Shown here piece by piece: positions 36,778 through 45,875 of a stretch of DNA of 64,000 nucleotides (within the stretch, counting starts at the first letter, position 1; every line of letters begins with the position of its first letter). Made by a program: the position numbers and the translations under genes. Source of the DNA: Helicobacter sp. 11-8110 (GTDB taxonomy: Bacteria; Campylobacterota; Campylobacteria; Campylobacterales; Helicobacteraceae); the NCBI RefSeq assembly GCF_003288905.1, contig NZ_NHYL01000004.1, positions 55,918 through 119,917 of the forward strand, written 5' to 3'. The notes below the pieces were generated by a model. It did not search any database, was not told the origin of the DNA, and saw nothing but the letters and a program-made list of their open reading frames with translations.

Positions 36778-38311
36778 AAATCTTTGTTTAAAGCTTGGCA
36801 ATTTTAGTCTAAAAAACATTTCTTTTACACTTGAAGAAGGGAGTATTTTAGGGATTGTTGGAGAATCAGGCAGTGGAAAATCTATGCTAGGCAATGCCAT
36901 TTTACAACTCCTTCCTAATCTCCAATACCAAAAAGGTGAAATTAACTTTTTGGGACAGAATCTACTTCAATACTCATCAGCTAAAATGCAAAAGATTCGT
37001 GGCAAAGAAATTAGCTATATTTTTCAAGAGCCACTTAGCGCCCTAAACCCACTTCATAAAATTAAAAAGCAACTTGCCGAAGCACTTTTAATCCACAATC
37101 CAAACCTCCCTAAAGCAGATCTTCAAAGTAAATTAATAGAGCTTTTAGAAAATGTCCATTTACCACAAAAAGTGCTAGAATCATATCCTTATGAATTAAG
37201 CGGAGGACAAAGGCAGAGAATCTGCATTGCCATCGCCCTTGCAAACTCACCCAAACTTCTCATCGCTGATGAACCCACAACCGCTTTAGATTCCACCACG
37301 CAAGAACAAATTCTTTTGCTTTTGCAATCTTTACAAAAAAAACTTCATCTTAGTGTTTTGTTTATTAGCCATGATCTCTTAGTGATCTCCAAACTCTGCA
37401 AAACCATTCTTGTATTAAAACAAGGTGAAATTATCGAGAGAGGTTTTACACAAAATATTTTTAAAAATCCACAAAATCCTTACACTAAACTTTTGGTGCA
37501 ATCCCTTCATTTCTCTTACAATACTCACTTGGATTTTGGCAAACCACTCTTAGAAGTTGAAAACTTGCAAGTTTCATATCCTACTAAAAAAAGCTTTTGG
37601 GGGAAAACTTTGAATAGTTTTGAAGCTCTTAAACCTCTTAGTTTTGAGTTAAGAGAGGGGGAGAGTTTGGGTATTATTGGAGAATCAGGCAGTGGTAAAA
37701 CATCTCTTGCAAACGCTATTTGTCGCTTAGTAGAATCCAAAGGAAAAGTGGATTTACTTAATCAAGATTTCTTTTTACTTCAAGGAGAAAAATTAAGGGA
37801 TTTTAGAAAAAATATCCAAATGATTTTTCAAGATCCCTTTAGCTCACTTAATCCCAAAATGACCATCGCCCAAATCCTAGCAGAAGGGCTAATTGCCCAC
37901 AATATCCAAGATCGCCAAGCTAGAATCAAACAAGTCCTTTTGGATACAAGTTTAGATGAAAGCTTTTTGGAGCGCTATCCTAATGAGCTAAGTGGCGGAC
38001 AAAGGCAGAGAGTGAGTATTGCAAGAAGCTTGATTTTAAAACCAAAAGTCTTACTACTTGATGAGCCAACAAGTGCTTTAGATAAAAATACACAAAAACA
38101 GATTCTTAATTTACTTCTAAAACTATCCAAACAATACCGCTTAAGCTATCTCTGCATTAGCCACGATTTAAGCGTCATTGCCACTCTTTGTCAAAATGTC
38201 ATTGTCTTAAAAAATGGCGAGGCACTTGAGCGTGGCAAAACCCAAGAAGTTTTTAAAAATCCAAAAAATCCTTATGTGCAAAGCCTTCTTAAAGCAAGTG
38301 GGATTCAATGA
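36758..38311 (+). CDS. yejF: ABC importer ATP-binding protein with two nucleotide domains (YejF-like)
   Basis: 517 residues with two complete ATPase halves. Each has a Walker A (GESGSGKS near residue 35 and GESGSGKT near residue 308), an LSGGQRQR signature and a Walker B (LLIADEPT and LLLDEPTSA). Such fused ATPases serve YejABEF. Both sites look catalytically intact. It overlaps the following gene by 4 bases (ATGA). Confidence 0.92.
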   Translation: MKLLEIKNLCLKLGNFSLKNISFTLEEGSILGIVGESGSGKSMLGNAILQLLPNLQYQKGEINFLGQNLLQYSSAKMQKIRGKEISYIFQEPLSALNPLHKIKKQLAEALLIHNPNLPKADLQSKLIELLENVHLPQKVLESYPYELSGGQRQRICIAIALANSPKLLIADEPTTALDSTTQEQILLLLQSLQKKLHLSVLFISHDLLVISKLCKTILVLKQGEIIERGFTQNIFKNPQNPYTKLLVQSLHFSYNTHLDFGKPLLEVENLQVSYPTKKSFWGKTLNSFEALKPLSFELREGESLGIIGESGSGKTSLANAICRLVESKGKVDLLNQDFFLLQGEKLRDFRKNIQMIFQDPFSSLNPKMTIAQILAEGLIAHNIQDRQARIKQVLLDTSLDESFLERYPNELSGGQRQRVSIARSLILKPKVLLLDEPTSALDKNTQKQILNLLLKLSKQYRLSYLCISHDLSVIATLCQNVIVLKNGEALERGKTQEVFKNPKNPYVQSLLKASGIQ

Positions 38312-38850
38312 AATTTTTTAGGATTACCTTTTTAGTTTTAGCCTTATTTTGTATGCCACTCTTTTCGCTTGTTTTTACTCCCATTCCTTTACAAGGAATT
38401 CTAAAGTCCATTTACGCCCCTGCACTATTTGGAGTTTATTCTAAGGATTTTGGAAGGCTTTATTGTCAGCTTTATGGCGTGGCTACCCCTAGCAAAAACT
38501 TCCAATCAGATATTTGTGAAATTAACCCAAAAACTCTAAAAGCAATGCGCCATTTTGCAATGAATTACACACAAAACAAAATTTTTTCTGAACAAATATA
38601 TTTTCTAAGCTATCAAAATGGCTGGTGTTTTTTGCAAAATGGTGGAAATTTATTTAATGAGCAAATTATCAAAGATGGTTATGGAGTGGTTCAATATTTT
38701 GATCTCACTCAAGAAGAAGTTATTACAAAATTAGAAACATTAGAGAGTGTTGCAAGAAACAAAAGAAAAGGGCTATGGAAAGAATGGGCAAAAGAGATGG
38801 AATGCATCAAAAGCACTCTAAGAGAAATTGCCAAAGAGAAACAGAAGTGA
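38308..38850 (+). CDS. SNase/TNase-like protein with degenerate active site
   Basis: 180 residues with an N-terminal hydrophobic signal segment (residues about 5-25). The C-terminal part, LFNEQIIKDGYGVVQYFD then AARNKRKGLWKEW-like wording, follows the thermonuclease fold. The usual catalytic arginine and glutamate of the RLxGIDxPE motif are replaced (QLYGVATPS), and the DRYGR element is missing, so nuclease activity is unlikely. It is the last gene of the yej operon by overlap. Function is unknown. Confidence 0.6.
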   Translation: MKFFRITFLVLALFCMPLFSLVFTPIPLQGILKSIYAPALFGVYSKDFGRLYCQLYGVATPSKNFQSDICEINPKTLKAMRHFAMNYTQNKIFSEQIYFLSYQNGWCFLQNGGNLFNEQIIKDGYGVVQYFDLTQEEVITKLETLESVARNKRKGLWKEWAKEMECIKSTLREIAKEKQK

Positions 38851-38858
38851 TTTTTTAC

Positions 38859-41549
38859 CTATTTTAATTTCCCCCAATTCTCTCCAATACTTATGCTGCA
38901 TTTAAGCGGCACTCTTAGTGTGGCAATATTCTCCATAATTAAAGCAATCTTTTTGGCTTCTTCACTAGCTATTTCTTTTGGAGTTTCAAAAATCAATTCA
39001 TCATGCACTTGCAATAATAACTTTGATTCTAAAGAGGAATGTATAATTTTATTCATTGCCATTTTGATAATATCAGCTGCACTACCTTGAAAAATTGCAT
39101 TAATTCCCTCCCTTAAAAAAGCCGCCTTTTGATATTCTTGAATCCCATCAAAATCAAATTTTCTCATTCTACCCAAAAGCGTTTTAGAATAACCATTCTC
39201 CAAAATAAATTCCTCTTGTTTTTTTAAAAAATCCTTAATCATCGGAAAAGAAGTGAAATAATTTTGGATATAAGTTTTGGCTTCTTGAAAACTGATTTTG
39301 AGTGTTTCAGAAAGCTTTTTAGGACCCATTCCATAAATTAAACCAAAATTAATACTTTTGGCAACTGCTCGTTTTTCTTGCGCCATTTCCTCCCCAAAAA
39401 TCTTTTTGGCTGTTTCTAGGTGAATATCTGCATCTTGTAAAAATGCATCAATCATTGCCTTATCTTGTGAAAAATGCGCTAAAAGGCGCAATTCAATTTG
39501 TGAATAATCCAAACTCACTAACAAACACTTTTCTTTTGCAATAAAGCCCTCGCGTATGCGTCTTCCCTCTAAAGTTTTTACAGGAATATTTTGCAAATTA
39601 GGATTTTTGGAACTAAGGCGTCCTGTGCTAGTGCCTGTTTGCATGAAAGAAGTGTGGATTCGATGCTCTAAGTTATTTTTTGCGTGTTCAATCAAAGGCT
39701 CAATATAAGTGCTATAAAGTTTAAAAGATTCTCGATATTCCAAAATTTTAGGAATAATGGGATGCGAATCATAAAGTGAATTTAACACCAATTCAGAAGT
39801 GCTATAACCTATTTTAGTCTTTTTGCCTGTTTGTAGCTTTAAATCATCAAATAAAACACTCGCTAATTGCTGGGGAGAATTAAGATTAAAGCGCTTATTG
39901 GCTAAAATAAAAATTTCTTCAGAGATTTGATGCAACTTCTCTCTTGATTGCGCATTTAATCTTAAAAAATATTCCAAATCAATTTTAATACCTAATAACT
40001 CCATACTCATCAAGCTTTGAATAAAGGGATATTCCACTTTTTGTGCGATCTCCAAAAGCGATTTATCCGCTAAGCTTTGAAGTTTAAAATAAAGCTGATA
40101 GCAAGCTGCTGCATCTTCACTAGCATACTCACATGCACGCTGAATTGAGATATTTGAAAAATTTTCATTTTTACCCACAATGTCTTTGTAATGAATCATT
40201 TCGTGATTAAAATATTTTTTCATCAAAAAATCTAAATTGCAAAGAGAATCACTCTGTAAAAGCCAAGCCAAAAGCATACTATCGCGTACTTTTGAAAAAT
40301 CCTCTGCAACAAAATCAAAATTTGTTTTTAGAATTTCAAGATCGTATTTGAGATTATGACCAATCACGCATTGAGATTGAAAAATCTGCTTAATACACTC
40401 TCTAGCACATTCCAAACTCACTTGCGATTCAACACCCAAATAATTATGTGCAATAGGGACATAATAACAATCTATACCATTTATACTAAAAGAGAAGCCA
40501 ACAATCTTTGCCTTTCTTACATCTAAAGAAGTTGTTTCAGTATCAAAAGAAAAAATACTCTCTTTGGGCAATGCCATAAAAAATTCCCTAAGCTCTAAAT
40601 CACTCCCAATCAAATGTGGCTTATAAACAAACTGCTTTTTTTGCTTGTTTTCTTGTGATTTGATTGGTGTATCTTTTATTTGAGGTGTAGCATTTTTGTT
40701 TATTTTTTTTAAAATACTATTTAAATCATATTCTCTTAAAGAATCCAAGATTTTAAGCAAGGGCGAGTCTTGAGGCATTTTACATTCACTTAAATCAAAC
40801 TCTTCTAACAAATCATCTCTAAGCCTTACAAGCTCTCTACTGCGATATGCATCGTCTTTAGCCACACTTAGAAGCTCCCTAGTTCGCTTTTGCGGAATCT
40901 CATCTAAATGCTCATAAATTGCGTCTAAGCTACCAAAATTATTTAGCAAATTAGCCGCACCCTTTGCCCCAATGCCTTTCACCCCAGGGACATTATCCAC
41001 ACCATCACCCACAATACTTTGATAATCTATAAATTGACTAGGATAAACGCCATATTTTTCTTTACATTCTTCTTCTCTAATTTCTTCTTTTTTACTAGGA
41101 TTAAACAAAAAAGTATCTTTATCAATTAGCTGATAAAGATCCTTATCGTGGCTAATAATTCGCACATTAACATCAAGCTTATTGACTTGCTTATTAATAG
41201 AAGCAATCACATCATCTGCTTCAAAGCCTTCAATGCTAATATTTTTAAAGCCCATATCTTCTACCCATCTTATGGCAACCTCAAGTTGCAATTTCAAATC
41301 CTGTGGCACTTCTGGGCGATTTGCTTTATAAAGCGGATCGATTTGTTTGCGAAAATTTTCTCCTTTAGAATCAAGGGCAAACACTAGATAATCTTTAGGA
41401 TAATCCTTATGTAACTGCATAATTAAATTTGCAAAGCCTGTCAAAAGTCCTGTTGGAAATCCATTGTGATTCTTAAGTGGCGGAAGTGCAAAGTAACTCC
41501 GAAATAAAAAACCAAAAGTATCAATAATAGTTAGGGTTTTGGTAGCCAT
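38859..41549 (-). CDS. polA: DNA polymerase I
   Basis: 896 residues with three domains. The 5' nuclease occupies residues about 1-290 (IDTFGFLFRSYFALPPLKN, VDNVPGVKGIGAKGAANLL). The 3'-5' exonuclease follows from about 300 with the metal-binding FDTETTSLD kept, so proofreading is probably active. The polymerase domain has LDYSQIELRLLAHFSQ and, near the end, LLQVHDELIFETP. It fills gaps in repair and removes RNA primers. It lies 3 bases downstream of terC. Confidence 0.97.
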   Translation of the reverse strand: MATKTLTIIDTFGFLFRSYFALPPLKNHNGFPTGLLTGFANLIMQLHKDYPKDYLVFALDSKGENFRKQIDPLYKANRPEVPQDLKLQLEVAIRWVEDMGFKNISIEGFEADDVIASINKQVNKLDVNVRIISHDKDLYQLIDKDTFLFNPSKKEEIREEECKEKYGVYPSQFIDYQSIVGDGVDNVPGVKGIGAKGAANLLNNFGSLDAIYEHLDEIPQKRTRELLSVAKDDAYRSRELVRLRDDLLEEFDLSECKMPQDSPLLKILDSLREYDLNSILKKINKNATPQIKDTPIKSQENKQKKQFVYKPHLIGSDLELREFFMALPKESIFSFDTETTSLDVRKAKIVGFSFSINGIDCYYVPIAHNYLGVESQVSLECARECIKQIFQSQCVIGHNLKYDLEILKTNFDFVAEDFSKVRDSMLLAWLLQSDSLCNLDFLMKKYFNHEMIHYKDIVGKNENFSNISIQRACEYASEDAAACYQLYFKLQSLADKSLLEIAQKVEYPFIQSLMSMELLGIKIDLEYFLRLNAQSREKLHQISEEIFILANKRFNLNSPQQLASVLFDDLKLQTGKKTKIGYSTSELVLNSLYDSHPIIPKILEYRESFKLYSTYIEPLIEHAKNNLEHRIHTSFMQTGTSTGRLSSKNPNLQNIPVKTLEGRRIREGFIAKEKCLLVSLDYSQIELRLLAHFSQDKAMIDAFLQDADIHLETAKKIFGEEMAQEKRAVAKSINFGLIYGMGPKKLSETLKISFQEAKTYIQNYFTSFPMIKDFLKKQEEFILENGYSKTLLGRMRKFDFDGIQEYQKAAFLREGINAIFQGSAADIIKMAMNKIIHSSLESKLLLQVHDELIFETPKEIASEEAKKIALIMENIATLRVPLKCSISIGENWGKLK

Positions 41550-41552
41550 TTT

Positions 41553-42293
41553 TTAAGATTTCCTTTGTGAAGCGTGTTTCTTTTTGATATAAATATTAAT
41601 TGATTCCACCCCCAAAGAAAATGCCATAGCAAAATAAATATAACCTTTAGAAATATGAAATTCCAAACCTTCTGCTACCAAAGTTACGCCCACCAAAATC
41701 AAAAAAGCTAAGGCAAGAATCTTAATGGTTGGATTTTCATCAACAAACTCTGAAATACTCTTGCTTGCAAGCATCATTACCAAAACCGCTACAATAACAG
41801 CAATCATCATAATTTCTATATTATTAACCATTCCCACTGCTGTAATAACCGAATCAAGCGAAAACACTATATCTAAAATTGCAATTTGAATAAGCACACT
41901 AAAAAATCCTCGCTTAGCTCCTTCTTTTAATAGATTTTCATCACTCTTTTCACCGGCATTATCAATATCATGGTGGATTTCTAAGGTAGATTTTGCAATC
42001 AAAAACAAACCCCCAAGAATCAAAATAATATCTCTCCCAGAAATATCTTGCGAAAACACGCTAAAGAGCGGAGTTGTAAGCTTCATAATCCAAAAAAGTG
42101 AGAGTAATAGCATCAAACGCGTTAGCATTGCTAAACCAAGACCAAAGATTCTTGCCCTCTGTCTTTGCTCTTTTGGTAACCTACCTACCAAAATAGCAAT
42201 AAAAATAATATTATCAATCCCCAAAACAATCTCTAAGCCAATGAGCGTCAGCAAAGCAACCCACATTTCTGCACTCAAAATCCACTCAAACAT
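41553..42293 (-). CDS. TerC family integral membrane protein
   Basis: 246 residues with about seven membrane segments. The TerC signature IGLEIVLGIDNIIFIAILVG and the second acidic motif DIVFSLDSVITAVGMV are both present. TerC/YkoY-type proteins are linked to metal-ion homeostasis (manganese) and tellurite resistance, sometimes metalating exported proteins. A basic C-terminal tail ends the protein. It shares an operon with polA and possibly RNase J. Confidence 0.9.
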   Translation of the reverse strand: MFEWILSAEMWVALLTLIGLEIVLGIDNIIFIAILVGRLPKEQRQRARIFGLGLAMLTRLMLLLSLFWIMKLTTPLFSVFSQDISGRDIILILGGLFLIAKSTLEIHHDIDNAGEKSDENLLKEGAKRGFFSVLIQIAILDIVFSLDSVITAVGMVNNIEIMMIAVIVAVLVMMLASKSISEFVDENPTIKILALAFLILVGVTLVAEGLEFHISKGYIYFAMAFSLGVESINIYIKKKHASQRKS

Positions 42294-42334
42294 TTCAATC
42301 CTTCAATAAAATCTAGGCAAGAATCACAAGGATT

Positions 42335-44314
42335 CTAGTTAAAAATAATATTTGGAAAAATAATAGGATAACGCTTAGTTTTCTTAAACATTAGCTTTCT
42401 TAGGGCATTACGCACCTCATTCTCCATTGCTTTTTGGCTATTATAGAGTTCTTTTTTGCAATTTTTAACAAAAAGACTAAAAAACTCTTCAATCTCTTTA
42501 TTAAAACTCATAATATCTTTATTCGCAATAATTCCCATAGTTTGCACTCTAGGCTTACCAATAAGGGCATTTTTAGCCTTATCAATTTGCACCATCACGC
42601 TAACAATCCCATTTTCAGCCAAATTTTGTCTATCCAAAACAATATCATTAGCAATAGTTGCATTAACTTGATTATCAATATATGTTTTGCCGGTTTTTAC
42701 GCTTCGGACTTTACGCAAATAATTATGTGCTACTTCCACTTGATCGCCATCTTCCATAAGATAAATATTCTTTTCATCAATTCCGCAAGAAATAGCTGTT
42801 TCTTTGTGCTTTAAAATATGATTATATTCTCCATGCACTGGCAAGAAAAATTTGGGCTTTACAAGTCGCAACATAAGCTTCTGCTCTTCTTGTGCAGCGT
42901 GTCCGCTTGTATGAATCTCACTAAAGTCTTGATAATAAACCTTTGCTCCTGCTTTGTTAATAAAATTCAAAATATTAGACACCGATCCTTCATTTCCAGG
43001 AATCGCCTTAGCTGAAAGAATCACAATATCACTTGGCTTAATTTTAATATGCCTATGCTCATCTGTTGCCATACGATAAAGCGCACTCATTGTCTCACCT
43101 TGACTACCAGTTGTTACAATCAAAACTTCTTCATCTGCATATTTTGCGACTTCATGTGCTTCAATAAAAATATTTTGTGGCAAATCAATATATCCTAAAG
43201 CTCTTGCAATTTCTAGGTTTTTTTCCATGGAACGCCCTATCACTGAGACTTTACGCCCATATTTCAATCCATGTTGAATAGCCTGATAAACGCGATGAAT
43301 ATTAGAGCTAAAAGTGCTCATAATCACACGCCCCTTAGCACGAGAAAAAAGCGTATCAAAAGCAGGTCCAACACTTGCTTCACTTGGCGTATAACCCGAT
43401 TTGTGCGAATTTGTTGAATCGCTTAACAAAAGCAAAACTCCCTGTTCGCCATAATGTGCAATTCGATTTAAATCTGTTGGGTATCCATCTATTGGGGTGT
43501 GATCTATTTTAAAATCTCCTGTATGAAAAATCACTCCTGCTTCTGTCTTAATAGCTAAAGCACTTGAATCTACAATGGAATGCGTGATATGAATCCATTC
43601 AATCTCAAATTCACCAATTCTTATGGGTTTTCTCTTTTCTACTGGGCGGAAAAGAGAGCGGAATTTTTTAAGCCCATGCTCATCAAACTTTGATCCAATC
43701 AAACCCAAAGGAAGTGGAGTCCCATAAATAGGAAATTGATATTTTTTAAATAAATAAGGCATAGCGCCAATATGATCTTCATGTGCGTGTGTAATTACAA
43801 TCCCTGCAATTTTATCTTTAATTGCTTCTAAATAACTAAAATCTGGCACCAAAATATCAACACCATGCATATCACTATCAGGAAAACTCATCCCCGCATC
43901 AATAATAATGGCAGAATTTTGCGTTTCAATGATTGTCATATTTCCGCCAATCTCTCCAAGTCCTCCAATAGGAGTAATTCTAACTTTTGCATTAGGATTA
44001 AAGTGTGCTTGAGAATAGGTAGTGAGTGAATTTTGATGCACTCTTGCATTCACTTCCACCGCTTTTTTTAAATCAATATGGCTTGATTCTTTGCCTCCCA
44101 TATTTTTATTACGAAATTTCTGATCGCCTTGTGTAGAATTTTGAGATTTTTTAGAAAAGCGTTGATTGTGTCGATGCTGTCCATTTTGAGCTTGTTTTTC
44201 CTCTCCTTGTTGATTGTTTCTTGGTCTAAAACGCCTTTTATTTGGCTCCCTTTGTGTTTCTATTGTTTCTTGTGAAGGAATATTTTGTGTATTTTGTGTT
44301 GCTTTTTCTTCCAT
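42335..44314 (-). CDS. rnj: Ribonuclease J
   Basis: 659 residues. A metallo-beta-lactamase/beta-CASP core starts near residue 110 (KVRITPIGGLGEIGGNMTII), with the metal-binding HAHEDH at 176-181 and a second histidine in the PVHGEYNH segment. The first about 108 residues are a Gln/Asn/Lys-rich, low-complexity extension, as in H. pylori RNase J, where it matters for oligomer state and partner binding. It is the main mRNA-decay nuclease in these bacteria. It lies 13 bases after ksgA. Confidence 0.95.
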   Translation of the reverse strand: MEEKATQNTQNIPSQETIETQREPNKRRFRPRNNQQGEEKQAQNGQHRHNQRFSKKSQNSTQGDQKFRNKNMGGKESSHIDLKKAVEVNARVHQNSLTTYSQAHFNPNAKVRITPIGGLGEIGGNMTIIETQNSAIIIDAGMSFPDSDMHGVDILVPDFSYLEAIKDKIAGIVITHAHEDHIGAMPYLFKKYQFPIYGTPLPLGLIGSKFDEHGLKKFRSLFRPVEKRKPIRIGEFEIEWIHITHSIVDSSALAIKTEAGVIFHTGDFKIDHTPIDGYPTDLNRIAHYGEQGVLLLLSDSTNSHKSGYTPSEASVGPAFDTLFSRAKGRVIMSTFSSNIHRVYQAIQHGLKYGRKVSVIGRSMEKNLEIARALGYIDLPQNIFIEAHEVAKYADEEVLIVTTGSQGETMSALYRMATDEHRHIKIKPSDIVILSAKAIPGNEGSVSNILNFINKAGAKVYYQDFSEIHTSGHAAQEEQKLMLRLVKPKFFLPVHGEYNHILKHKETAISCGIDEKNIYLMEDGDQVEVAHNYLRKVRSVKTGKTYIDNQVNATIANDIVLDRQNLAENGIVSVMVQIDKAKNALIGKPRVQTMGIIANKDIMSFNKEIEEFFSLFVKNCKKELYNSQKAMENEVRNALRKLMFKKTKRYPIIFPNIIFN

Positions 44315-44327
44315 GATAATCCGCCTT

Positions 44328-45125
44328 TTATAGTAATTTCAAAAGTCGGTGATAATCGGTCGTATCAATCTCGTGAGGTCTTTTATTAGAAGCAATCCCT
44401 AATTTTTCCAAAGTTTCCATAATTTTTTCTTTAGAATAAACCTTGGAGAGATTGTTAAAAAGCGTTTTTCTTGGAGCACTAAAGGCAATCTTTAGCAATT
44501 CTTCTAGCTTTACCAAAAAATCACTTGATGGAATCTGATTTTTTTCTATCAAAAATACGGCTGAAGTTACCTTGGGTTGAGGCACAAAAGCACTTGGTGG
44601 AACTTCAAAAAGCATCTTGGCTTCCCCCACGCTTTGGGCTAAAACACTTAAAGCACTAAAATCACTTTGATTTTGAATTGCACAAAATTTTAAGGCAACT
44701 TCCTTTTGCGTCATCACGACACAACCCTTACACAATGGATCTTTGATTGCTTTAACTACCAATAAAGTGGCAATATAATAAGGTAAATTAGAAATAAGAA
44801 AGTAAGGCTTATCCTCTAAACTCTCACCACTCCAAATTTCTATTATATCGCCAATTTTGAGCTCTAATTGTCCATTTTCAAGGGCTACTTTAAAACGCTC
44901 TTTTAAATAAGGGATTAATTCCTTATCAACCTCATAAGCAGTGATATTTCCTAAGCTTAATAGCTTATTTGTTAGATCACCTAAGCCAGCCCCAATTTCA
45001 ATGAATTTTAAATTTCTAAATTCCTTGGGAATGGATTGGACAATCTGTGATAAAACTTTCTCATCTTGTAAAAAATTCTGTCCAAAATGCTTTTTAGCAA
45101 TTTTATTTTTTTCTGTTGTTTTAAT
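44328..45125 (-). CDS. ksgA: 16S rRNA dimethyladenosine transferase with apparent ATT start
   Basis: 265 codons if translation begins at ATT 45123-45125. The frame runs unbroken from a TAA at 45129-45131, and the first ATG, GTG or TTG is codon 122, after the catalytic NLPYY motif (residues 113-117), so a standard start would give a dead enzyme. KHFGQNFLQDEKVLS (residues 12-26) and the SAM-binding EIGAGLGDL (43-51) match KsgA. A TAAGG ribosome-binding site lies 8 bases before the ATT. A second ATT at codon 9 has no such site. KsgA dimethylates two adenines in helix 45 of 16S rRNA and checks 30S maturation. Confidence 0.88.
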   Translation of the reverse strand: MKTTEKNKIAKKHFGQNFLQDEKVLSQIVQSIPKEFRNLKFIEIGAGLGDLTNKLLSLGNITAYEVDKELIPYLKERFKVALENGQLELKIGDIIEIWSGESLEDKPYFLISNLPYYIATLLVVKAIKDPLCKGCVVMTQKEVALKFCAIQNQSDFSALSVLAQSVGEAKMLFEVPPSAFVPQPKVTSAVFLIEKNQIPSSDFLVKLEELLKIAFSAPRKTLFNNLSKVYSKEKIMETLEKLGIASNKRPHEIDTTDYHRLLKLL

Positions 45126-45176
45126 CTTTTAAGCCTTAAAAATATTTTTTTATTGTAGCACAATTTTGTATAATTT

Positions 45177-45875
45177 TTAACATTTTTTAACAAGTCCATT
45201 TTCAAAAATGCAAACCCTAAGTGAATTCCCAAAATGATCGCTTAATTCCAAAACCACCTCCTTAGTTGGAAAACTCCCCTTTTCCCCATTTTTTTTGCCC
45301 CTAAAAACCCCCCTATTATAAAAAATCCCCCTACCGCCACTTTGATTCCCACAGCCCCCATACATTTGCACTTTGCTCACCCCATATCTTTTGGAGATTG
45401 ACAAATCACCCTCTCTTAGCGTATTAGCAAATTTTGTATTATTATAAGTATAAACGCTTAAATATTTTCCACTCATAGGATCCCTTGCCACTTCAAAAGA
45501 ATCCATAGGTCTATCATCAAAATTTTTCGTCTTTGAACTCCTTGCACTATCACTAAAGATAGAATACGCCCACTCAATGTTTTTTAGATTAGAAAATTGT
45601 AATCTCCAGTAACTCTCTTCAAATCTACTTCTCTCATCTTGACAAAAATCACTTTGGCAAAATAAGCTTTGTGTAATATCCTTAGAGGTATTCAAAGCCA
45701 AGAATCGCGTGTAATTTAAATGATTGATAATCTGCTCTTGAGCTAAGTTTATCGCAGTTTTTGGATAAAATAAATAACCAACCCCACTTAAAATACCCAA
45801 AATTCCTAAAACTAGTAAAACTTCAAATAAACTAAAGGCTTTATTGAACATAAAATGTGGTAACTTCTTTGTCAT
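45177..45875 (-). CDS. Type II pseudopilin-like protein with prepilin N-terminus
   Basis: 232 residues from ATG 45875, or 224 from ATG 45851; neither has a clear ribosome-binding site. A short basic leader precedes KAFSLFEVLLVLGILGILSG, which is the prepilin peptidase site with glutamate at +5 and a hydrophobic helix; the residue before the cut is alanine rather than glycine. The rest is a Cys-containing globular domain, including a Gly-rich stretch near the C-terminus. No other pilus gene is in the window. It overlaps the upstream membrane protein gene. Confidence 0.7.
   Translation of the reverse strand: MTKKLPHFMFNKAFSLFEVLLVLGILGILSGVGYLFYPKTAINLAQEQIINHLNYTRFLALNTSKDITQSLFCQSDFCQDERSRFEESYWRLQFSNLKNIEWAYSIFSDSARSSKTKNFDDRPMDSFEVARDPMSGKYLSVYTYNNTKFANTLREGDLSISKRYGVSKVQMYGGCGNQSGGRGIFYNRGVFRGKKNGEKGSFPTKEVVLELSDHFGNSLRVCIFENGLVKKC

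Noticed and set aside
42434..42814. Plus-strand open frames of 100 or more codons inside rnj, prfA, der and rpsE
   Set aside because: They are antisense shadows of strongly conserved genes, with no ribosome-binding site and low-quality protein sequence.
44328..44762. A separate 144-residue protein starting at TTG 44762
   Set aside because: It is only the C-terminal part of KsgA; the same frame is open and KsgA-like up to the ATT at 45125.
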